From contig JAHBWD010000048.1 in NCBI GenBank assembly GCA_019637175.1, positions 1 through 64,000 of the forward strand: a stretch of DNA of 64,000 nt, given 5' to 3'. The translations under genes were made by a program, and so were the position numbers. Positions within the stretch are counted from its first letter, which is position 1, and every line of letters begins with the position of its first letter. The notes under the pieces were generated by a model. It was not told where the DNA came from, searched no databases, and saw nothing but the letters and a program-made list of their open reading frames with translations. This document shows positions 55,595 through 64,000 of this stretch, one piece after another. This DNA comes from Labilithrix sp. (GTDB taxonomy: Bacteria > Myxococcota_A > Polyangia > Polyangiales > Polyangiaceae).

Positions 55595-57511
55595 TCAGGG
55601 CGTGAACGGATCGATGATCACCGCGCGACCGGCGAGCGCCGTACGGAAGAACTCGACGTACTGCTTGCGCCCTTCCGGCGAGAAGATGAGCTCGCCGTGC
55701 GTCGCGACGGTGCCGCCCGCCGTGGAGAACTGCCAGAGGCCGCCGGTCGCTCCGCTCGGGAGGTTCGCGGTCGCCGGCGCCGGGATGCGCGTCATGCCCG
55801 GGACGTCGTGGGTGACGGGGCCGACCTGCGCGAGCCCGAGCGCGCGCGCGAGGATCTCGGTCGACGTGTTGGGGACGATGTTGTCGTCCTTGACCTCCTG
55901 GACGAGGATGTCCTTCGCGCGCCAGTTGGCGACGCCGGGCATCGGCTCGAGAGTCGAGAAGCGCGCGTAGTTCGCCGGATCGCCGGGATCGACGATCGCT
56001 TGCGTGATCGCGAAGAACTTCGCGACGTCGGCCTGCGGCGTGCCCGGCGGCCGGAACGAGTCGACGATCAAGCCGAACAGACCGCTGTCGCGGATCAACG
56101 TGAGGAGCCCGTCGCCGCCGACGTTCCAGCACGCCGCGCGGATCTCCGGCGCGAGCGCGGAGACGAGCGGCCCGAGCACCGAGCCGAAGGAGTGACCGAG
56201 GTAGAGGATCTGGCTCGGATCCAGATCGGGCACGCCGTCGGGCGCGCCCACGGGCAACAGATCGAGCGTGCCCAGCGACTGGATGAAGCGCACGAGCTCG
56301 AGCTGATCGGATCCCATCTGCCGGAAGTTGTCGCGGACCTTCTCCATGTCGAAGGTCTTCGTGTCGGGGTTCGCGGCGAAGAAGCCGGTGACCGACTGGA
56401 TGAGATCGCTCTTGCCGTCGACCGTGGGAGGATCGCTCCGCGAGCCGTGCTCCGGCGCGTCGATGCCGATGACCGCGACGCCGAGCTCGGCGAGGCGCTG
56501 CGCGGTGCCCCACGTTCCGTCTTTGTCGCCGCCGAGACCGTGGCCGAAGATGACGATCGGCCGCGGGCCCGACTGCGTCGCGTCGGCGAAGACGAGATCG
56601 ACCTCGAGGCTCGCCGTTCCCTGCGCCACGGGCCTGTCGTCGACGACGTCGAACGTGCCGTTCGGCTTCGGACGGCGAAACTCGGGCGCTTCGAAGCGCG
56701 CGAGAAAGCGGGCGCGCTTGTCGGGATCGGGCGCGCGCTCCTTCAAGGCGAACGGCTGCGCGAGGCGCGGCGTGGGCGCGGCGCGCCGCTCGGCGCCCAT
56801 GGCCTCGACGACGTCGCGAACGCTCTCGGTCGTGAAGACGCTGGCGAGCGTGATCGCGTCCTTCTGGATGCCCGTCGCCTGCGCGACGATCGGCAGCGCG
56901 CTGCGCACGCTCTCGGCGTAGGGCGTCGCCTCCTCGGAGAGGAGCGCGCGCGTCTCCGCGGTGGGGCGGATCTTCACGCCGCTCTTCGTCTTGATCCCGT
57001 CGCCGACGACGAAGGCGTAGCGCGTCCGCTGCCGCAGCGGCTCGACCGGATGCGCGAGCAAGGTGTAGTCCTCGATCTCCGCGTCGGAGTCGGTCGTCGA
57101 GTAGTAGATCGTGACGAGCGGTATCGCCTTGCCGCGCGTGGGCGACGCGTCGTCGACGTCGACGAGCGCCATCGCCTGCTCGCTTCCTTCGGGGACGATC
57201 TCCTTGCTGAAGCCCACGATGATCGGGCCGACGGTGGAGAATCCGTCGAGGCGGTCGAGCGCCTCGATCGTGCTCGGGAAGCTCGGGACGACGAGATCGG
57301 CGGTCGTCTCACGTCGCAGATCGACGCGGAGCCCTGTCTTGCTCGTCGGATCGGGCCGCGTGTAGCGGTTCGACGGATACGGCGAGAGGCGCGTGCTCTC
57401 GCGCGGACCGTAGAGCGCGAAGATCTCCTCCTCCGGCGGATCGGGCTCGGACGACGAGCACGCCGCGACAGCCAGGAGAGCGACGACGACGATGCCAAAG
57501 GCGCGCTTCAC
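55595..57511 (-). CDS. Lipase-like alpha/beta-hydrolase lipoprotein (VolA-type N-domain)
   Basis: The 638-residue protein has a lipoprotein signal (A-V-A-A-C-S, Cys near 18) and a beta-rich N-terminal region (about 40-230; L-S-P-Y-P-S-N-R-Y, I-I-V-G-F-S-K-E-I-V) like that of surface lipases of the VolA/virulence-lipase group. A hydrolase domain has V-I-F-G-H-G-L-G-G (oxyanion), nucleophile G-H-S-F-G (about 444-448), and a possible histidine in T-H-G-E-L near the end. The substrate is probably a lipid or ester, by family. It is followed 48 bp later on the same strand by the pseudokinase gene. Confidence 0.88.
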   Translation of the reverse strand: MKRAFGIVVVALLAVAACSSSEPDPPEEEIFALYGPRESTRLSPYPSNRYTRPDPTSKTGLRVDLRRETTADLVVPSFPSTIEALDRLDGFSTVGPIIVGFSKEIVPEGSEQAMALVDVDDASPTRGKAIPLVTIYYSTTDSDAEIEDYTLLAHPVEPLRQRTRYAFVVGDGIKTKSGVKIRPTAETRALLSEEATPYAESVRSALPIVAQATGIQKDAITLASVFTTESVRDVVEAMGAERRAAPTPRLAQPFALKERAPDPDKRARFLARFEAPEFRRPKPNGTFDVVDDRPVAQGTASLEVDLVFADATQSGPRPIVIFGHGLGGDKDGTWGTAQRLAELGVAVIGIDAPEHGSRSDPPTVDGKSDLIQSVTGFFAANPDTKTFDMEKVRDNFRQMGSDQLELVRFIQSLGTLDLLPVGAPDGVPDLDPSQILYLGHSFGSVLGPLVSALAPEIRAACWNVGGDGLLTLIRDSGLFGLIVDSFRPPGTPQADVAKFFAITQAIVDPGDPANYARFSTLEPMPGVANWRAKDILVQEVKDDNIVPNTSTEILARALGLAQVGPVTHDVPGMTRIPAPATANLPSGATGGLWQFSTAGGTVATHGELIFSPEGRKQYVEFFRTALAGRAVIIDPFTP

Positions 57512-57532
57512 TGCTCGAGAAGATACCCGCGA

Positions 57533-57901
57533 TCAGCGAGGAGCGGCCAGCGTGGCGAGCGGGCGGGGTGCGCGCCACGTTCGCCAGACGAGGTAGCCGA
57601 GCGCCCCGATCGAGCCGACGAAGGGGAGCGAGAGGAGCCAGGGCCAAGCGACGATCCCGCGCTCGCGCGCGTCGCGATGGATCCACGTCGCCACGAGGGA
57701 GAGCGCGATGCAGAGATCGAGCAGCACTTGCATGCCCCAGGGCTCGCGGAGCGCGAGGGTGATGAACCCGAAGTATCCCTCCTTCGCGATGACCATCGCG
57801 CTGAAGACCGTGAACGGAACGAGGACCAGGGCGGGGAGCATCTTCTTCATGACCTGAGCCTGGAGCCATCGGGTCGCAGAGGCCATGACCTCCGAGGTCA
57901 T
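57533..57901 (-). CDS. Small membrane protein (DUF2834-like)
   Basis: The 122-residue protein has three predicted membrane helices (about 18-37, 52-72, 85-110). G-Y-F-G-F-I-T-L-A-L-R-E-P-W-G-M-Q-V-L-L-D-L-C-I-A-L and a conserved-looking W-P-W-L-L-S-L-P-F-V-G-S-I-G-A-L resemble DUF2834, a family of small membrane proteins of unknown function. The start is uncertain: ATG 57901 is used; ATG 57886 and ATG 57850 are alternatives. It lies 21 bp before the lipase-like gene on the same strand. Confidence 0.7.
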   Translation of the reverse strand: MTSEVMASATRWLQAQVMKKMLPALVLVPFTVFSAMVIAKEGYFGFITLALREPWGMQVLLDLCIALSLVATWIHRDARERGIVAWPWLLSLPFVGSIGALGYLVWRTWRAPRPLATLAAPR

Positions 57902-57949
57902 GTCCGGCGCATGGCGCGCGGGCACGACCGTTGCGATTCGTCGGTCGCG

Positions 57950-58405
57950 ATGGTCACGAAATTTCGAGGGGTTTTCATGCTCGCGCTCTCCGCTGCCGCG
58001 TGCGGCGGGCGGATCGACACCGCGTCGGTCTTCGCGGACATCGGGCTCGGGACCGAGCCGAAGGACGAAGGACATCCCCTCAACTGCGTCGAGGTCGTCA
58101 ACTGCAGTGATGCGTGCAAGGACGACGCGTGCGTTGACAAGTGCTACGCGCGGGCGGCCCCATGCAGCGACGTGCTTGCCCGCGACTTCGAGGCGTGCGT
58201 CGACGCGCAGCCAGACGTCGACAGCAAGCGCGCCAAGTGCCAAGAGCCGATCACCGTGTGCGCGGGCGACGATCCGAAGAAGGCGACCGGCGTCGGCGGA
58301 GGCGAGCGCTGCCCCGCGCAGATCCCTCGCATGGCCGCCGTGAAGCGATCGCCTTCGAATGTGCGCGTGCCACCGAAGCCGATCGACACGTCGCCGCCCC
58401 GATGA
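57950..58405 (+). CDS. Cysteine-rich small lipoprotein
   Basis: The 151-residue protein starts with a lysine/arginine-bearing signal and lipobox S-A-A-A-C (Cys near 18). The mature part has about ten cysteines, many in C-x3-C spacing (C-S-D-A-C-K-D-D-A-C-V-D-K-C), suggesting a helical hairpin knot. ATG 57950 is preferred to ATG 57977, which has a better ribosome site (GAGGGG) but would leave no charged N-region; the choice is open. No family known. It ends where the convergent IAxG-repeat gene ends. Confidence 0.7.
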   Translation: MVTKFRGVFMLALSAAACGGRIDTASVFADIGLGTEPKDEGHPLNCVEVVNCSDACKDDACVDKCYARAAPCSDVLARDFEACVDAQPDVDSKRAKCQEPITVCAGDDPKKATGVGGGERCPAQIPRMAAVKRSPSNVRVPPKPIDTSPPR

Positions 58406-59542
58406 TCAGCGAGGATCGACGAGCCTCGTCTTCGAGCGTGTCTCGCTCCACTCCGCGACCTCGAGGTGAACCAGGAAACACGCGTTGCCGTGGGTGCGCT
58501 GAATGACGATCCGGCGCTGGCGCGTGTCGATGTCGATGCGCGGCTGACCCTCGGAGTCGTCGTCGGGAGGGACCTCGCCGCGCGCGCACGCGAGGGTGTG
58601 GGAGAACGTTCCGTCGTCGTTCGCGCGCTCGCCGACGGCGCACACGAGATCGTCGGCGGCGAGCTCGAAGCGTCTGCACTTGATCGCGGGGCGAGTGATG
58701 AAGCGCGCTTGGCCGTCGCTTCGTAGCTTCGCGGTGAGCACGCACTCGGTCACGCCGTCGATCGAGGTCTCGTGAACCGTGGCCGGCCAGCGCGCCTCGA
58801 CGAGGCGCGGCAGCGTCGCGTCGAGCCAGCGACCGCGCGCATAGAGCGACATGACGGCGACGGCCCCGACGAACAGCAGCGCCTTGAGCATGCGCCACGC
58901 GCTCCAACCCCGGCGGACCGTCTTCAGCTTGCGCGCGGGCACGACGACGATCTCGGTGCACGTGAGCGCGACCTTCCCTCCCGCGTCCTCTCGATAGCCG
59001 CGCGCGCCGCCGTCGGGCACGCGGCTCGCGACCATGAACGCGCGCACGGGGCCGTCGACGTCGCGGAGGGCCTCGGCCGCGCTCTCGCTGAGCGTCACGT
59101 CGAGAGGCTCGTCGTCGCGACGGAGCGCGCCTCCGACGCCACGGGCCGCGACCCATCCCTCGCTCTTCACACCGCTCTCGAGGAGCGCGAGCTCCGTCGC
59201 CTTCGGCAGCTCGGGTGCGTCGTGATCGTATGTCTCGCTGACGGAGGTCGAGTCGCTCCCGTCGTCGTCGTCGATCACCGAGATCCCGCCGCCGACCACC
59301 ATCGACGGGAGGAATGACGCGTAGCCGCCGACGCCGAGCGAGAAGACGCTGCACGTCGCGCCACACGCGATCGTCAGGCCGCCCGCCGCGGCCCCGACGC
59401 CGACCGCGACGACGCCGACGGCGCACGCTCCGATCGCGATCACGCCGGTGGGCATCAAGCCCATCGCGATGATGCCCGTCGGACGCGTGCCGACCGCGAT
59501 CACCGCGGCGACGTCGTCGTCGAGGGAGAAGAACGGCATCAT
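58406..59542 (-). CDS. Membrane protein with IAxG-type hydrophobic repeats
   Basis: The 378-residue protein opens M-M-P-F-F-S-L-D-D-D and runs through short hydrophobic repeats (about 10-80): A-V-I-A-V-G, G-I-I-A-M-G, G-V-I-A-I-G, G-V-V-A-V-G and G-L-T-I-A-C-G. About 150 soluble residues, one membrane helix (about 230-250; A-L-L-F-V-G-A-V-A-V-M) and a 120-residue C-terminal domain with several cysteines follow. The repeats look like a left- or right-handed solenoid, as in some bacterial proteins with I-A-x-G units; function unknown. Its ATG overlaps the stop of the upstream gene (ATGA). Confidence 0.7.
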   Translation of the reverse strand: MMPFFSLDDDVAAVIAVGTRPTGIIAMGLMPTGVIAIGACAVGVVAVGVGAAAGGLTIACGATCSVFSLGVGGYASFLPSMVVGGGISVIDDDDGSDSTSVSETYDHDAPELPKATELALLESGVKSEGWVAARGVGGALRRDDEPLDVTLSESAAEALRDVDGPVRAFMVASRVPDGGARGYREDAGGKVALTCTEIVVVPARKLKTVRRGWSAWRMLKALLFVGAVAVMSLYARGRWLDATLPRLVEARWPATVHETSIDGVTECVLTAKLRSDGQARFITRPAIKCRRFELAADDLVCAVGERANDDGTFSHTLACARGEVPPDDDSEGQPRIDIDTRQRRIVIQRTHGNACFLVHLEVAEWSETRSKTRLVDPR

Positions 59543-60297
59543 CGCGCGTCGACCGGCGGCGCGCCGATCGGCGGGAGGCCGCCGGCGATCGCGAACCGAT
59601 GAACGTCGTCGTAGCGCGCGGTCGTCGCCTTGCCGGCGAGCAGCGTCGGCGCGCGCGATCCGTCGCCCTCTTGGTGCAGGTGCGAGCCGGTCGTACAGAT
59701 CGCGCCGCTCGGACCGTTGGTGATCGGCCCCGCGACGTGAAAGACCGTCCCGAGGTAGAGGCCGCTCTTCGATCCGTTGCCGAGCGCGACGTCGGCGGAC
59801 GGCCACGCGTGGACCGGCGCGCTCGCGTGGTTCCACTTCACCCAGACGTCGGCGCGCGCGGGCACGACGTGCTGATACGCCGACTTGTGCCATCCGCGGT
59901 AGACGCCGCCCTTGCCGTAGAAGTACGTGACGACGACGAGCTTCGCGCCGTTGTCGTACGGCGAGCCCGGCAGCCACTGCGCGCACGACCCAGCCTCGCG
60001 GCTCGCGTACGCGCGGATCCAGCCGCCGGCCACGTCGCCTGGAACGTAGTCGAGCTGATGCCAGACCGGAGCGCCGCCGGGCGCCGCGATGTCCACGGCG
60101 TTGACGCCTCGGTGCGCGACGGAGGTTGGATACGCCGCGAGCGTCGTCACCGTGCCGCTCACGCCGGACGTCACGCTGATCCCCTCGGTGATCTTGGCCA
60201 CGACGCGGTCTTCACGGCGCGCCTCGCGCGTGCAGCTCGCGAGCGCGACGAGCGCGAGCGCGGCCGTCGCGTCTCGCCTGGGTCCGACGCGCCTCAT
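59539..60297 (-). CDS. Putative M23-like peptidase lipoprotein
   Basis: The 252-residue protein has a lipoprotein signal (V-A-L-A-S-C, Cys near 22). The segment V-A-H-R-G-V-N-A-V-D-I-A-A-P-G-G-A-P-V-W matches the metal-binding H-x-x-x-x-x-x-D region of LasA-like M23 endopeptidases (H-x-G-x-N-A-I-D), and G-S-H-L-H-Q-E (about 208-214) matches their H-x-H motif. If active, it cuts peptidoglycan or other cell-wall peptides outside the cytoplasm, useful for wall remodelling or prey lysis. The match is by motif only. It is coupled to the IAxG-repeat gene. Confidence 0.7.
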   Translation of the reverse strand: MRRVGPRRDATAALALVALASCTREARREDRVVAKITEGISVTSGVSGTVTTLAAYPTSVAHRGVNAVDIAAPGGAPVWHQLDYVPGDVAGGWIRAYASREAGSCAQWLPGSPYDNGAKLVVVTYFYGKGGVYRGWHKSAYQHVVPARADVWVKWNHASAPVHAWPSADVALGNGSKSGLYLGTVFHVAGPITNGPSGAICTTGSHLHQEGDGSRAPTLLAGKATTARYDDVHRFAIAGGLPPIGAPPVDAR

Positions 60298-60386
60298 CGC
60301 TCGAAGGACAGCACGCCTCGCCGTCGCTCGCGACCCCCGTCGCGAGCGACCACTGGATTCGTCGCCCAGATGAGGCTATCGCGGCA

Positions 60387-62651
60387 GTGATGATGCGCGC
60401 GTGCTCGAAGGTCGTCGCGGCTTGCTTCCTCGCCGCGGCCTGCTCGTCTCCACCGGTGCAGGCGCCCCCGGCCCTGCCGCCGCTCTTCACGATTCCGCCG
60501 CCCCCGCCGCCGCGCGTGACGATCGCGCCCGCGACGGCGAGCAAGATCACCTTCGCGCGCATCGCGAAGTATCCCGAGCCCGGGTGGAACGTCCCTCGGC
60601 GGCTCGCCCACGCGCCCGACGGCAAGCTCGTGACGTACCTCGCGAGCGAGTCGGGCGACGAGACGATGTCGCTCTTCGCGTTCGACCGAGCGACGGGCAA
60701 GAGCGACGTGCTCGTGCGCGTCAAAGACCTCGTCGGCGAAGAGCCCGCGACCTTCTCCGCCGAAGAAGAGCTCCGTCGCGAGCGGCAGCGCGATCGCAAC
60801 CAAGGGATCACCGCCTACGAGTGGGCGAAGAACGCGCCCGTCATGATCATCCCTCACAGGGGCAAGGTGTACGTGCGCGACGCGCGCGGCGTCCGCGCCC
60901 TCGTCACGACGAACGACGCCGTCGATCCGAAAGCGTGCGACACCGGCGAGCGCGTCGCGTTCGTCCGCAAGGGAGAGCTCTTCGCGGTCGACGTCGCGAC
61001 GGGGAAGGAGATCTTCTCGACGCGGCCCGCCACCGCGATCGAGGGGGTGACGCGCGGCCTCTCCGACTTCAACGCGCAAGAAGAGCTCGGCGAGCCGAGC
61101 GGCTACGCGTGGTCGCCGAGGTGCGATCGGATCCTGTACCTCGAGGTCGACGAGCGTCCCGTCGGCACGGTGCCGGTGCTCGGCTTCCGCAACGGCGCGC
61201 CGGATCTGATGATGCAGCGCTACCCGCGATCGGGCACGAAGAACCCGATCGTGCGCGCGGGCATCGTCGATCTCGCGACCAAGCGAACGACGTGGCTTCG
61301 CCTCCCCGGCGAGGGCGAGCGCTACCTCGGGCGTTTTCGCTGGAGCGAAGACGGAAAGTCGCTCTTCTTCCAGACGCTCTCGCGCGATCAGAAGCGCCTC
61401 GTGCTCATGCGCGTCGATCCCGCGACGGGCGGGGCGACCGAGCTCGCGAGCGAGACGTCGAGCGCGTGGATCTCGTTCTCGCCGATGCGTCACCTCGCCA
61501 AGAGCGACGCGATCCTCTTCACGTCGCAGGCGACGGGAAACCACCACCTCGAGCTCCGGAGCGCGAAGGACGGGCGCGTGATCCGAACGCTCACGCTCGG
61601 TCCTTGGGACGTCGAGTCGATCGCCGCGGTCGACGAAGATCGAGGCCGCGTCGTCGTGAGCGGCACGAAGGAGAGCCCGCTCGAGCGCCACCTCTACGCC
61701 GTGCCGCTCGCCGGCGGCGAGCCGACCAAGCTCACGAAGGAGCGCGGCGTCCACGCGGCGGTCTTCGATCGCGCGGGCAAGACGTGGATCGACGTTCACT
61801 CCGCCGCGAACCGATCGCCGCGCGTCGCGGTGATGGACGAGCGCGACGCGCACGTCGCCGATCTTCCCGCGCGCCCCGACGACGAGGCGCTCGATCTGCG
61901 GGCGCCGCAGCCCGTGCAGCTCCCCGGCCCGAACGGAGAGATGCTCCAAGGCGCGCTGCTCACGCCGCGCGTCATCACGGGCAGGCACCCGGTCGTGGTG
62001 ATGGTGTACGGCGGGCCCGGCGCGCAGCTCGTGCTCGATCACTGGGCCCCTCGCCTCTTGTGGCAGCACCTCGCCGATCGCGGCTTCGTCGTCTTCCAGC
62101 TCGACAACCGAGGCAGCGGCGGCCAGGGCGCCGCGTTCAGCCACCTCGTGCATCGGCGCCTCGGCAAGCTCGAGCTCGAAGATCAGATCGCGGGCGCGAA
62201 GTGGCTCTCGAGCCTGCCGTTCGTCGACGCCTCGCGCATCGGCATCTACGGCCACAGCTACGGCGGGTTCGTCGCCGGTCTCGCGATGCTCGAGGGCGGC
62301 GGCGTCTTCAAGGCCGGCGTCGCCGGCTCGCCGGTGACCGACTGGCGTCTCTACGACACCGCGTACACCGAGCGTTACATGGACACACCGGAGAAGAACC
62401 CGGAGGGCTACGCCGCCTCCGATCTCTCGAAGAAGGCCGCGGGCCTCACGGGCAAGCTCTTCATCGTCCACGCGCAGATGGACGAGAACGTCCACTATCA
62501 GCACACCGCGCAGCTCGTCGACGCGCTCGTCGCCGCCGACAAGAGGTTCGAGCTCCTCGTGCTGCCGAGCGAGCGCCACGGCTACCGAACGCCCGCGACG
62601 CGCGCGTACGTCAACGAGCGCGTCGCGTCGTTCCTCGCGGAGAGCTTGTGA
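60387..62651 (+). CDS. Dipeptidyl-peptidase IV-type S9 peptidase (lipoprotein)
   Basis: The 754-residue enzyme has a lipoprotein signal (L-A-A-A-C), a Pro-rich linker, an eight-bladed propeller (about 55-500) with the E-E-E-L-R-R-E-R-Q-R helix typical of DPP4, and a C-terminal alpha/beta hydrolase domain. Catalytic triad: S624 in G-H-S-Y-G-G, D699 in M-D-E-N-V-H, H731 in E-R-H-G-Y. D-T-A-Y-T-E-R-Y-M is the DPP4-like substrate loop. It should release X-Pro or X-Ala dipeptides outside the cell, consistent with protein-feeding bacteria. Start codons GTG 60387, ATG 60390 and 60393 differ by one residue each. Confidence 0.95.
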   Translation: MMMRACSKVVAACFLAAACSSPPVQAPPALPPLFTIPPPPPPRVTIAPATASKITFARIAKYPEPGWNVPRRLAHAPDGKLVTYLASESGDETMSLFAFDRATGKSDVLVRVKDLVGEEPATFSAEEELRRERQRDRNQGITAYEWAKNAPVMIIPHRGKVYVRDARGVRALVTTNDAVDPKACDTGERVAFVRKGELFAVDVATGKEIFSTRPATAIEGVTRGLSDFNAQEELGEPSGYAWSPRCDRILYLEVDERPVGTVPVLGFRNGAPDLMMQRYPRSGTKNPIVRAGIVDLATKRTTWLRLPGEGERYLGRFRWSEDGKSLFFQTLSRDQKRLVLMRVDPATGGATELASETSSAWISFSPMRHLAKSDAILFTSQATGNHHLELRSAKDGRVIRTLTLGPWDVESIAAVDEDRGRVVVSGTKESPLERHLYAVPLAGGEPTKLTKERGVHAAVFDRAGKTWIDVHSAANRSPRVAVMDERDAHVADLPARPDDEALDLRAPQPVQLPGPNGEMLQGALLTPRVITGRHPVVVMVYGGPGAQLVLDHWAPRLLWQHLADRGFVVFQLDNRGSGGQGAAFSHLVHRRLGKLELEDQIAGAKWLSSLPFVDASRIGIYGHSYGGFVAGLAMLEGGGVFKAGVAGSPVTDWRLYDTAYTERYMDTPEKNPEGYAASDLSKKAAGLTGKLFIVHAQMDENVHYQHTAQLVDALVAADKRFELLVLPSERHGYRTPATRAYVNERVASFLAESL

Positions 62652-62663
62652 CGGTGTTCCCCC

Positions 62664-63212
62664 TCAGGGACAGCGTATGTTGAACTGATCGTGCGCGGCC
62701 GCTCCGTAGCCGCTCAGGGTCAACGTGGTCAGCGTGGGCGGGCACGTCCGCTCTCGATCGTGGGGCTCGAGATCCGTCGGGTAGCGCGCGAGGCGCAGCG
62801 TGACGGGACACGTCTCGCTCGCGACGCCCACGCCCGAGGCGTCGACGGCAGCGCGATACTCCGCGCGCTTCGCGCACGCGATCGCCGCCGCGTCGAACTC
62901 GTTGCCTGCGGGCGCGCTGAGGATGCGCACGGCGTCGACCTTGCCTGCCGCGTCGATCCGAGAGACGAGCTGCACGTCGACTGACAAGATCGGTGCGTGC
63001 GCCGCAGAAACGGGCCAGGCGCAGTGCTTCGGCAGCGTGACGACGCTGGCCCTGTCACGACAGTCGAAGCCGTCGACCATCTTCACGTGCGCCACCGGCG
63101 CGCCGTAGCCTGGCTTCACGAGCGCATCTTCTTTGAGGATGTCGGAACGACACCCTCCGACGAAGACGGCGAATGCGGCGACGGCCCCCGCCACGGCGCG
63201 ATGCATCGCCAT
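62664..63212 (-). CDS. TonB C-terminal-like lipoprotein
   Basis: From ATG 63212 the 182 residues have a signal with lipobox-like F-V-G-G-C-R (Cys near 21). The domain at about 75-150 resembles a TonB C-terminal fold: V-S-R-I-D-A-A-G-K-V-D-A-V-R-I-L-S-A-P-A-G-N-E-F-D-A-A-A-I-A-C-A-K. Three cysteine pairs may form disulfides. There is no N-terminal membrane helix with the TonB Pro-rich arm, so it is not a classical energy transducer. It is convergent with the DPP4 gene (12 bp between). Confidence 0.75.
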   Translation of the reverse strand: MAMHRAVAGAVAAFAVFVGGCRSDILKEDALVKPGYGAPVAHVKMVDGFDCRDRASVVTLPKHCAWPVSAAHAPILSVDVQLVSRIDAAGKVDAVRILSAPAGNEFDAAAIACAKRAEYRAAVDASGVGVASETCPVTLRLARYPTDLEPHDRERTCPPTLTTLTLSGYGAAAHDQFNIRCP

Positions 63213-63231
63213 GAAGCATAGCGCGGCGCGC

Positions 63232-63816
63232 CTACGGAGCCAGAGGATCGCGGTATATCTCTGCGACCGGCAGCTCGCATCCCTCGCGTCCAAGGGAGAC
63301 CAGCTTCACCGAATCGCCGTCTCGCGCGATGTGACGCGACCAGCTTCCGTCGCCCTCGCGACGTACGATCTCGACCTCCCGTCGGTCGTGCGCGACGAGG
63401 ATGATCTCCTCGAGCGAGGGGATGCGCTTGTAGTTGCCGAGCTTCTCACCGCGGTCGTAGTCCTCCGTCGACGGGCTCAACACCTCGACCAGAAGGCATG
63501 GGTTCACGGCCGTGTGCCCCTTGGGGTCGTCGGGATCGACGTCGACTTTGCCGCAGATGACGGTCACATCGGGATAGGTGCCGAGCCCCGTCTCGCGAAC
63601 GCGAACTCGCAGGTCGGAGCTGAAAACGCGACACGGCTGGCCTCGCAACGCTGCGGCGAGGAGCGCCGTGATGTTCGCGGCGATACCCGCGTGCTCCGGC
63701 GTCCCGCCCGACATGGCAAAGACCTGTCCGTCGACGAACTCGTGCTTCGTACCACTGTCTTCCTCGATGCGGAGATAGTCGTCGAAGCTCAGGCGATGCG
63801 GCGCGACATGTGCCAT
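63232..63816 (-). CDS. Uma2 family (DUF820) putative endonuclease
   Basis: The 194-residue protein has the restriction-endonuclease-like core of Uma2: L-S-F-D-D-Y-L-R-I-E-E at the start, H-E-F-V-D-G-Q-V-F-A-M-S-G-G-T, then P-D-V-T-V-I-C-G and L-L-V-E-V-L-S-P-S-T-E-D-Y-D-R-G-E-K-L-x-x-Y, giving the P-D ... E-V-L ... K pattern. The family is abundant in cyanobacteria and myxobacteria, with unclear biological role. ATG 63816 is chosen; the frame runs 90 bp further upstream without homology. Confidence 0.93.
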   Translation of the reverse strand: MAHVAPHRLSFDDYLRIEEDSGTKHEFVDGQVFAMSGGTPEHAGIAANITALLAAALRGQPCRVFSSDLRVRVRETGLGTYPDVTVICGKVDVDPDDPKGHTAVNPCLLVEVLSPSTEDYDRGEKLGNYKRIPSLEEIILVAHDRREVEIVRREGDGSWSRHIARDGDSVKLVSLGREGCELPVAEIYRDPLAP

Positions 63817-63880
63817 ACGCGGAGCGTAGCGCAGACGATCGTAATCGCACGAGCCGTGCGACACCGGCGCCTTCGCGCCA

Positions 63881-64000
63881 TCACTCCGTGCGCGTCCGCG
63901 GCGCATCTCGCGTCTCCGACGCGTGAAGGACGTGCCAGTCGGCGCACAGCTCCGGTGCGTTCGCGATGCGGCGGCCCTCTTCGACGCCGAGCTTGTCGGC
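63881..64000 (-). CDS. C-terminal end of an unidentified protein (partial)
   Basis: On the minus strand an open frame enters from the right edge and stops with TGA at 63881-63883, giving the last 39 residues: A-D-K-L-G-V-E-E-G-R-R-I-A-N ... C-A-D-W-H-V-L-H, ending T-R-T-E. It has normal codon usage for this genome and no competing gene, so it is probably the end of a real gene. The family cannot be told from so short a piece. Confidence 0.6.
   Translation of the reverse strand, partial: ADKLGVEEGRRIANAPELCADWHVLHASETRDAPRTRTE

Noticed and set aside
63232..63816. Uma2 gene considered as part of a restriction or defence system
   Set aside because: There is no methyltransferase, helicase or other defence gene around it; Uma2 proteins occur alone in many copies in such genomes.

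Overview
The window is about 64 kb of very GC-rich, densely coding DNA with strong G/C preference at third codon positions. Eukaryotic-type Ser/Thr kinases, FHA-linked AAA+ activators, PilZ domains, delta-60 repeats, cysteine-rich secreted proteins and an exceptional number of lipoproteins point to a myxobacterium (Myxococcota, probably Polyangiales). This is inferred from gene content only. I see no rRNA, tRNA, CRISPR array, insertion sequence or prophage, and no gene-free stretch longer than about 300 bases.

Left part (1-12.2 kb): the end of a membrane protein; a DUF1232 protein; pheS-pheT with a Ser/Thr kinase gene 9 bp behind pheT; a VWA-domain lipoprotein translationally coupled to an FHA-AAA+ protein lacking the GAFTGA loop; and a divergent pair made of a formylglycine-generating enzyme and an arylsulfatase, its likely substrate.

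12.2-31 kb: an EamA transporter, an SDR-like protein, a phosphoribosyltransferase, an FKBP isomerase, a D-aminoacylase-like protein missing usual metal ligands, a four-CBS protein next to a diadenylate-cyclase-like (DisA_N) protein, an MFS transporter, then a mostly minus-strand run with a sugar-dehydrogenase-like lipoprotein, a GYF_2 repeat protein, an acetate transporter, a P450, a PilZ protein and a TlpA-like thioredoxin.

31-48.5 kb: a radical SAM protein, secreted hydrolases and lipoproteins, a complete FHA-sigma-54 activator, a kinase coupled to a TPR/PEGA-like membrane protein, a delta-60 propeller, a GHL10 lipoprotein, and a single-chain acetate kinase-PduL fusion that could carry out acetyl-CoA to acetate plus ATP in one polypeptide.

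48.5-64 kb: a diiron ferritin-like lipoprotein followed by a kinase and a J-domain/TPR protein; opposite them a PPP-family phosphatase with a C-terminal PilZ domain; a CxxCH lipoprotein facing a Cx4CH lipoprotein; a pseudokinase; a lipase-like lipoprotein; an M23-like/IAxG-repeat gene pair; a DPP4-type peptidase; a TonB-C protein; a Uma2 protein; and the end of an unidentified gene. The recurring theme is signalling by phosphorylation and cyclic nucleotides coupled to a large secreted and lipid-anchored protein inventory.
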